From positions 1-49,974 of the forward strand of contig JBEKLJ010000002.1 of NCBI GenBank assembly GCA_050010255.1: a stretch of 49,974 bases of DNA, read 5' to 3'. Source of the stretch: JBEKLJ01 sp050010255. Its GTDB lineage: Bacteria; Acidobacteriota; Terriglobia; Bryobacterales; Bryobacteraceae. Below, piece by piece: positions 45,169 to 49,974 of the stretch. Within the stretch, counting starts at the first letter, position 1, and the number at the start of each line of letters is the position of its first letter. The notes beneath the pieces are model-generated. The model made no database searches and was not told the DNA's origin. It was given only the letters and a program-made list of their open reading frames with translations. Position numbers and translations under genes: made by a program.

Positions 45169-47099
45169 GTCACGTCTCCTTGGCCACCCCGGCCAGCCGG
45201 CGCCACCGGGAGCCGGAGACAGAACGTGCTGCCCTTGCCGGGGGCGCTCTCGACCTCCACGCGCCCGCCATGCGCCTTGATGATGTGCGCCACCAGGGCG
45301 AGCCCCAGCCCGGTGCCAGGGATAAGCTGGTTCTCCCGGTTCGGCACGCGGTAGAACCTCTCGAAGATGCGGGACTGTTCTTCGGGCGGGATTCCGATGC
45401 CGTGGTCGGCCACCCGGACCACCACGTCGCCGTTCGCACTGCGGAGCTCCAACTCGATGTCGCGGGCATCGCCGGAGAACTTCATCGCATTCGAGAGCAG
45501 GTTGAGAATCGCCTGCTCCAGGGCGTCGCGATCCGCCTGGATCCGCGGCAAGTCCTCCTGGACTTTCATGTGCAAGCGGAATCCGTGCTGCGACAGGGGA
45601 TACTCCAGGGCGCGGACCGCGGCGCGCACGGCGTCGGACGGCTGCATGGGCCGGAAGCGGTAGGTTCGCTTGCCCTGGCCGGCTTCCGAGAACAGCAGCA
45701 CTCCGTCGACGAGGCGCGAGAGCCGCTCGCACTCGTTCACGATGGTGCCCAGGTATTCAGCTTGCGCCTCGGGATCGGCGCAGCGACCCATTTGCAGCGT
45801 CTCGGCAAACATGCGGATGGCGGTCAACGGAGTCTTCAGCTCGTGAGAAACGCTGGAGACGAACTGCGCGCGCAGCTCCGACAGGCGCATCTCGCGCTGA
45901 AGATCGCGCCAGACAAGGTAGGCCGCGAACGCAGTAGCCGCCACCACCAGCAGCAGCGCCAGGTAGACCAGTTGCCGCTGCAAATTCCAGGCCGGATCGG
46001 GAGGCGCCTGCCGGGCCGGGGCCGGCGCCAGCTTGAGGCCCGGGAATGCGTCACCGAGCGCTTCGCCCCCCGGAGTTCTCGCGTCGGTGAAGCGTCCTGC
46101 GACGCGACGGAAGACGTCCTGCCCGCGAATCACCAGCACGGTGGCGTTGCCTTCGGGGTCGCCGGTAGCGCCCACCAGCCAGAGATCGTCACCGAACAGG
46201 ACCCAGGGCCTCTCCGGCCGGTTCCCGAGGAGGCGGCGCAGGCGGGGGAAGTCGTTGTGGAGAGACTCAGCCTGTTGCAGCAGCCGCACCTGGGCGGCCG
46301 TGGCCCGGCGCAGTTCCTCCGCCGCTCGCGTTTCGTCCGCGCCCTTGGCGGTGCGTGCCAGGCTCTCCGCGATGTCTGCCGCCACGAAGGAAGACACGGG
46401 AGACAGCCAGGGCCGGGCGGATAGGACGGATTGAACGCTCGCGGCGAGTTGCCCGCGCGCCGCGCCCGCGTGAACCAGCGACTGCGCGGCATGGAGCTTC
46501 AGCGGGATGCCATCTTCGTCGGTTGTCTCGGGTCCGGTGTCCAGCAGGCGACGAAAAATCGGGATCGCGGCTTCGAGCCGGCCGGCGTTCTGGAGCGCCT
46601 GCGCCCACAGCCAGCGCGCGTACGCGGCCTGTAAGGGATGCTTGGCCGCGGCGACAACCCCCTCGTAGCATCGGCTGGCCAGCGCCGCTTCCCGCGCCTG
46701 GCCGCCGGGCTGGTCGCAGGCTCGGATCACCGGCTCGAAATCCGGCTGCGAAATCAGCTCGCGGCAGCGGCGGGCGGCGCGATCGCGCTCCGGCTCCCAC
46801 GGCAGCACCAACTGTCCGTCTTCGGCCCAGCCTACGAACACAGTTTCACCGTGGCGGTAGCGCTGTCCGGGTTCGAGATCCGTCTGGAGTTCGTCGGCCG
46901 CAATGGCCCCCAGCGCCGCCTGCAACTCGCTTCGCGCCCGGGCCACGGCCTGGTGCCGCTCGTCCGCCCGGCGCTTGGCCTGCAGTTCACGATCCTGATT
47001 AAAGATCCTCGCGCTGACAGCGATCAGGGCCGCGCAAGGCACGAAGACCGCCCCCAGGAAGAGAACCAGTTGCGCGCGATGGCCGAGGCCGCCCATCAA
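45165..47099 (-). CDS. Membrane sensor histidine kinase
   Basis: Protein of 644 residues: membrane helix near 10-30, a large extracytoplasmic sensor (about 31-375), a second helix (376-396), then HisKA with the phosphorylated His 419 in SSVSHELKTPL and a HATPase domain with NLLSNAMKFS, DHGIGIP and GTGLGL. The sensor contains a helical, TPR-like part (AAYARWLWAQALQNAGRLEAAIPIFRRLLDTGP) and a following mixed domain with VLFGDDLWLVGATGD; this layout is unusual. It is directly upstream of its response regulator with a 4-nt overlap. Confidence 0.93.
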   Translation of the reverse strand: MMGGLGHRAQLVLFLGAVFVPCAALIAVSARIFNQDRELQAKRRADERHQAVARARSELQAALGAIAADELQTDLEPGQRYRHGETVFVGWAEDGQLVLPWEPERDRAARRCRELISQPDFEPVIRACDQPGGQAREAALASRCYEGVVAAAKHPLQAAYARWLWAQALQNAGRLEAAIPIFRRLLDTGPETTDEDGIPLKLHAAQSLVHAGAARGQLAASVQSVLSARPWLSPVSSFVAADIAESLARTAKGADETRAAEELRRATAAQVRLLQQAESLHNDFPRLRRLLGNRPERPWVLFGDDLWLVGATGDPEGNATVLVIRGQDVFRRVAGRFTDARTPGGEALGDAFPGLKLAPAPARQAPPDPAWNLQRQLVYLALLLVVAATAFAAYLVWRDLQREMRLSELRAQFVSSVSHELKTPLTAIRMFAETLQMGRCADPEAQAEYLGTIVNECERLSRLVDGVLLFSEAGQGKRTYRFRPMQPSDAVRAAVRALEYPLSQHGFRLHMKVQEDLPRIQADRDALEQAILNLLSNAMKFSGDARDIELELRSANGDVVVRVADHGIGIPPEEQSRIFERFYRVPNRENQLIPGTGLGLALVAHIIKAHGGRVEVESAPGKGSTFCLRLPVAPAGRGGQGDVT

Positions 47100-47181
47100 C
47101 GATGCCGCACTTTCCTGTTCCGCTCCGATTCTAGCCCTTGTGGCGCGCCATCGGTCATAAAAACGTCACGGAAGCGCAAAG

Positions 47182-48027
47182 TCATTTCCGTGGCCCGGAG
47201 GCCGGCCCGCCGCCCGCGATGCTCTTCAGCACCACGGCGCGGGTTGTCCGCAGGGTGCTGAGCAGCTCGTCTCTCGGCAGGCTTCGGATGATCGGGTCGA
47301 TCAGCCACGCCAGGGCCGCGGGAACGCTGCGGCTGAGCGAAACCGCTTCGCACTCCACATAGACGCCGCCGTCCCTTTCGCGGAAAAGCCAGTAGGAATT
47401 GAGACGCCACAGGTAGCCGTGGTCCTCGCGGCGCGTGCGCTCGCGTTCCCGCGGCCCGCCCGGGTTCTCAATCTCGACAATGCGCGTGCTGTGCGAGCGG
47501 CTCTGCCAGTCGTGTCCCGCGAGCGGCCGGTAGTGGACCTCCGAATCGGCGTCCAGAACCGCCGTGACGTTGACTTTTCGCTTGAGCAGGCGGAGCCGCA
47601 CTTTGAAATCGTTGCCGCTGCGTGTGAGCGTCCTGGAATCGGTCACTTCCGGCACGTAGGTGTTCCTGTGATTGTCATAATCCTGAAGCAGCGCCAGGAC
47701 CTGGCCGACAGTCGCACCCGGAATAAAAGCCGCGCCCACCCAGTCGTGAATCAGCCCGCGCGGAACCCTGATGTCGCCTCTGCCGTTCTGCGGCGCGCAA
47801 ACGACGCCGGCTTGGCGCAGTCTCGAGCGCCGCTGGGGCGTGTTAGCCCAGTAGAAGCCGTCCTGGAGTTGGAGAAGCCCATCCAGGCGGGACTCGGTAA
47901 GTCGCACGTACGTTTCAAAGGCGCGCTGGGTTTCGGGACGAGGCGCGCCGGCGGGCGGGGCTTGCGTTCCGGTGGGAGATGTCGCTTGAGACATCAGCAA
48001 CAGCATCAGCGAGAGGCGGCCCGGCAT
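47182..48027 (-). CDS. Secreted START/SRPBCC-like protein of unknown function
   Basis: Signal-peptide-like start (MPGRLSLMLLLMSQATS), then a domain that reads like a START/polyketide-cyclase-type pocket: WVGAAFIPGATVGQVLALLQDYDNHRNTYVPEV, FKVRLRLLKRKVNVTAVLDADSEVHY, LWRLNSYWLFRERDGGVYVECEAVSLSRSVP and WLIDPIIRSLPRDELLSTL. Such pockets bind hydrophobic ligands; the ligand is unknown. It lies 82 bases upstream of the kinase gene on the same strand and may form an operon with it. A promoter and Pho-box-like site lie just upstream. Confidence 0.75.
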   Translation of the reverse strand: MPGRLSLMLLLMSQATSPTGTQAPPAGAPRPETQRAFETYVRLTESRLDGLLQLQDGFYWANTPQRRSRLRQAGVVCAPQNGRGDIRVPRGLIHDWVGAAFIPGATVGQVLALLQDYDNHRNTYVPEVTDSRTLTRSGNDFKVRLRLLKRKVNVTAVLDADSEVHYRPLAGHDWQSRSHSTRIVEIENPGGPRERERTRREDHGYLWRLNSYWLFRERDGGVYVECEAVSLSRSVPAALAWLIDPIIRSLPRDELLSTLRTTRAVVLKSIAGGGPASGPRK

Positions 48028-48059
48028 GCGACACTCCTGAAGTTCCGATTCCGAGTCCC

Positions 48060-48088
48060 AATATCAGCGAACTCTGTCACTAAGTCAA
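48060..48088 (-). promoter_or_regulatory. Candidate promoter of the START-like gene
   Basis: On the minus strand TTGACT (48088-48083) and GATATT (48065-48060) are 17 bases apart. Transcription would start near 48053, about 25 bases before the ATG at 48027, which is preceded by CAGGAG. Confidence 0.5.
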
Positions 48089-48107
48089 GGCCGGGCGCGG
48101 TCTGCCG

Positions 48108-48127
48108 CCTGACAAATTCCTGACAAA
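48108..48127 (-). promoter_or_regulatory. Pho-box-like direct repeat
   Basis: On the minus strand the sequence is TTTGTCAGGAATTTGTCAGG: two TTGTCA units 11 bases apart, which is the geometry bound by PhoB-type response regulators (TGTCA-N6-TGTCA). It lies 20 bases upstream of the -35 of the START-like gene, in the space shared with the divergent radical SAM gene. A further single TGACAAA is at 48248-48254. Confidence 0.5.
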
Positions 48128-48346
48128 GCGCCCTCTCGCTGGCGGCCGTCGGCGTGCTGCTCGCGTGCTTGCACTCATCCGCGGGCCCGGCTCTGGCCCG
48201 GTTGCCTTTGGGCCTTGGCGTTCGCCGCAATCACTCTCGCAATTTCGTGACAAAAACATTGCGACCTCCGGACGGACACTCCTCCGCGCCAGGACAACTC
48301 GCGCGGCAGGCGCCCGTACGCTTGACCTGTCTATTGGAGGCGCAGC

Positions 48347-49974
48347 ATGTCAGGCAAGTTCATTCGACGCACCCTCCGCAACGTGATCTTCCGCAACCAC
48401 CCCTATTTCGCGCACCTGGCCCTCACGCACCGGTGCAACCTGCGCTGCCGCTTCTGTCATATCCAGGACACCAGGTTCGCGGAGCTCGACACAGCGGGGA
48501 TGAAGCGCATCATCGACGTTCTCGACCGCATGGGCGTGGGGGTGCTGAGCATCTCCGGCGGAGGTGAGCCGCTCCTTCGCTCTGACTGCTTCGAGATCCT
48601 GGATTACGCCGCCGCCAAGGGGCTCTACACCAAGATCACTTCCAACGGCACCATGCCCCGCGAACGCTACGAACGGTTGCTCGATTCCGCGGTCCAGGAG
48701 ATCGCCATTTCCCTCGACGGGGTGGAGGGCAACGACCTGCCATACAGCCACGTGGGACCGCGGATTCTGGAGACGATCCGCTATCTGAACGACCACCTGG
48801 CGCCGGGCAAGCAGCTCACGCTGAACGTCACCGTAACCCAAGCCAACCGCGACCGCGTGGATGAGATCGTCGCCTACTGCGCTCGCGAGTTCCCCAACGC
48901 GAAGGTCTGGTTGAATCCCGTGGTGACAGGTTCGGGCAAGCTGCGGAGCGGAACACAGACAAGCCCGGATCCCGACTACCTGGATCGCTGCGACTCGCCC
49001 ACGCTGCTCTCCGCGAAGTTCTACAACGAGGGAGTCCGGGAGCAGCACCGGAGCGACGTTTACGACTGGGGTTGCCGGGCCGGCCAGATGTTCTTCGACA
49101 TCAAACCGAACGGCGATTTTTGGACGTGCCAGGACCAGCCCTCCCGAACCCCTCTGAACATCCTCGAGCCGGATTTCGAAAGTAAGCTCCGCGCAACCGA
49201 TTTCACTTATCGGCGAGAGTGCAGCGGCTGCACGTACTCGTGCTATTTCGTGACTCAGAAGGGCTTGGAACCGCGCAACTGGCCTGACATGGCCGGCCTG
49301 TGGTGGAAGGCCAACACCCGGCCGGACGAGCCGTGCAGAAAACTCGCCGACCGGTACGGCTGGGCGGCGGGATTGCTCGGGCTCTGCGCCAGCAGGCTTC
49401 TCCCGTCAGGCGTGGCATCGATCATGGCTGGTGTGCTGGCGCTCTTCATCGCGGTCGCGCCGGCGCTCGGACAGCCGGCCTCCTTCCGGCTGGGCCCCGA
49501 GGAGGTGGTGGCGAAGATGGAGGAGTCCAACGCCGCCCGCCAGCGGAAGCTGCCGGCGTACGAGAGCGTCCGCACTTACGTCGCGGATAATCCCAGGATG
49601 CACCAGCACGCCGAAGTCACCACGGAGTTCCGGTTCGACGCTCCCGCGAGCAAGGTGTCCCGTGTCACACAACGGAGCGGATCGAAGATAGTCCAGAGGC
49701 TGGTTATTGAACCGATTATCTCCGCGGAAGCTGACAGCGGCAGCCCCAACCGGCGCGACAGCGTGGAGATCTGCCGCCGCAACTATGTCTTCACGTTCAC
49801 CGCGTTTGACGAGGATGCGCGCGCGTTTGTGTTCAGCGTTCAACCGCGCAGGCCCGGCAAGTACCTGTTCCGAGGGAGACTCTGGATCGATGCAGAGACG
49901 TTCGGCATCCGGCGCCTTGAAGGAGAACCGGCGCGGTCGCCCTCGTTCTGGGTTAAGCGGACGCACTTCGTGCA
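48347..49974 (+). CDS. Radical SAM/SPASM enzyme continuous with a membrane segment and LolA/MucB-like domain (partial, cut at window end)
   Basis: The frame is open for 542 codons and runs off the window. Residues 1-330 form a radical SAM protein: cluster motif CNLRCRFC (C30, C34, C37), GGGEPLL, TSNGT and ISLDG, then SPASM-like cysteines C243-x12-G-x4-C261 and C292-x2-C295-x3-C299. Such enzymes often modify peptides or cofactors. Residues about 340-376 are hydrophobic, with Met 360 opening a signal-peptide-like MAGVLALFIAVAPALG. Residues 378 onward resemble exported LolA/MucB-like lipoprotein-sorting domains (EEVVAKMEESNAARQ, LFRGRLWIDAETFGIRRLEGEPA). Start ATG 48347 has GGAGG 6 bases upstream. 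Either a true fusion or two genes joined in frame; no stop separates them. Confidence 0.85.
   Translation, partial: MSGKFIRRTLRNVIFRNHPYFAHLALTHRCNLRCRFCHIQDTRFAELDTAGMKRIIDVLDRMGVGVLSISGGGEPLLRSDCFEILDYAAAKGLYTKITSNGTMPRERYERLLDSAVQEIAISLDGVEGNDLPYSHVGPRILETIRYLNDHLAPGKQLTLNVTVTQANRDRVDEIVAYCAREFPNAKVWLNPVVTGSGKLRSGTQTSPDPDYLDRCDSPTLLSAKFYNEGVREQHRSDVYDWGCRAGQMFFDIKPNGDFWTCQDQPSRTPLNILEPDFESKLRATDFTYRRECSGCTYSCYFVTQKGLEPRNWPDMAGLWWKANTRPDEPCRKLADRYGWAAGLLGLCASRLLPSGVASIMAGVLALFIAVAPALGQPASFRLGPEEVVAKMEESNAARQRKLPAYESVRTYVADNPRMHQHAEVTTEFRFDAPASKVSRVTQRSGSKIVQRLVIEPIISAEADSGSPNRRDSVEICRRNYVFTFTAFDEDARAFVFSVQPRRPGKYLFRGRLWIDAETFGIRRLEGEPARSPSFWVKRTHFV

Overview
The window looks like chromosomal DNA of an Acidobacteriota member, probably near Solibacter/Bryobacter (Bryobacterales). 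The evidence is three very large Oar-type TonB receptors with N-terminal carboxypeptidase-regulatory domains, a PadR regulator paired with an HAAS-domain membrane protein, the C-terminal relic of an ADOP-type ABC permease, PEP-CTERM proteins, a PilMNO-like type II secretion operon, CE15/CE7 hemicellulose esterases and GC-rich DNA. This assignment is an inference from gene content; no rRNA or tRNA gene was seen.

Layout. 0.2-6.6 kb (minus strand): an Oar-like receptor with a good intrinsic terminator, then a membrane pyrophosphatase. 6.9-14.6 kb (plus): a tightly packed operon of a LolA-like carrier, GspF, GspE, PilM-, PilN-, PilO- and GspC/PilP-like proteins and a long pseudopilin-like protein. 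Most junctions overlap by 1-4 nt, and no secretin gene is present. 14.7-17.9 kb: a small zincin metallopeptidase facing a nested palindromic repeat, an Rrf2 regulator, a six-helix membrane protein with a probably leaderless promoter, a winged-helix regulator and uppS. 17.9-22.2 kb (minus): hslV-hslU-FN3 lipoprotein-FAH family-DedA, packed as one operon. 22.4-26.1 kb: a fused CE15 glucuronoyl esterase/SGNH esterase divergent from a CE7 acetyl xylan esterase, then an Oar-like receptor (26.3-29.6 kb) and an XRE regulator with a periplasmic-binding-protein-like domain. This reads as a polysaccharide-use locus.

30.9-37.1 kb: PadR regulator, a protein with two HAAS domains, an ADOP permease relic cut by a palindromic repeat, a third Oar-like receptor and a DUF4760-like protein. 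37.1-43.0 kb: a lower-GC accessory stretch with two PEP-CTERM proteins and a secreted HtrA-like protease. Each of the three is preceded by a copy of the same long non-coding repeat, which ends at or near the start codon. 43.2-48.0 kb (minus): two small secreted or membrane proteins, an OmpR-family response regulator overlapping its histidine kinase, and a START-like secreted protein behind a Pho-box-like direct repeat. 48.3 kb to the end: an uninterrupted frame joining a radical SAM/SPASM enzyme to a hydrophobic segment and a LolA/MucB-like domain, cut by the window edge.

The strongest candidates for something new are the repeat family at 37.5-42.6 kb that sits in front of exported-protein genes, the radical SAM-membrane-LolA-like frame at the right edge, the palindrome-inside-palindrome repeat at 15.0-15.3 kb, and the CE15-SGNH fusion.
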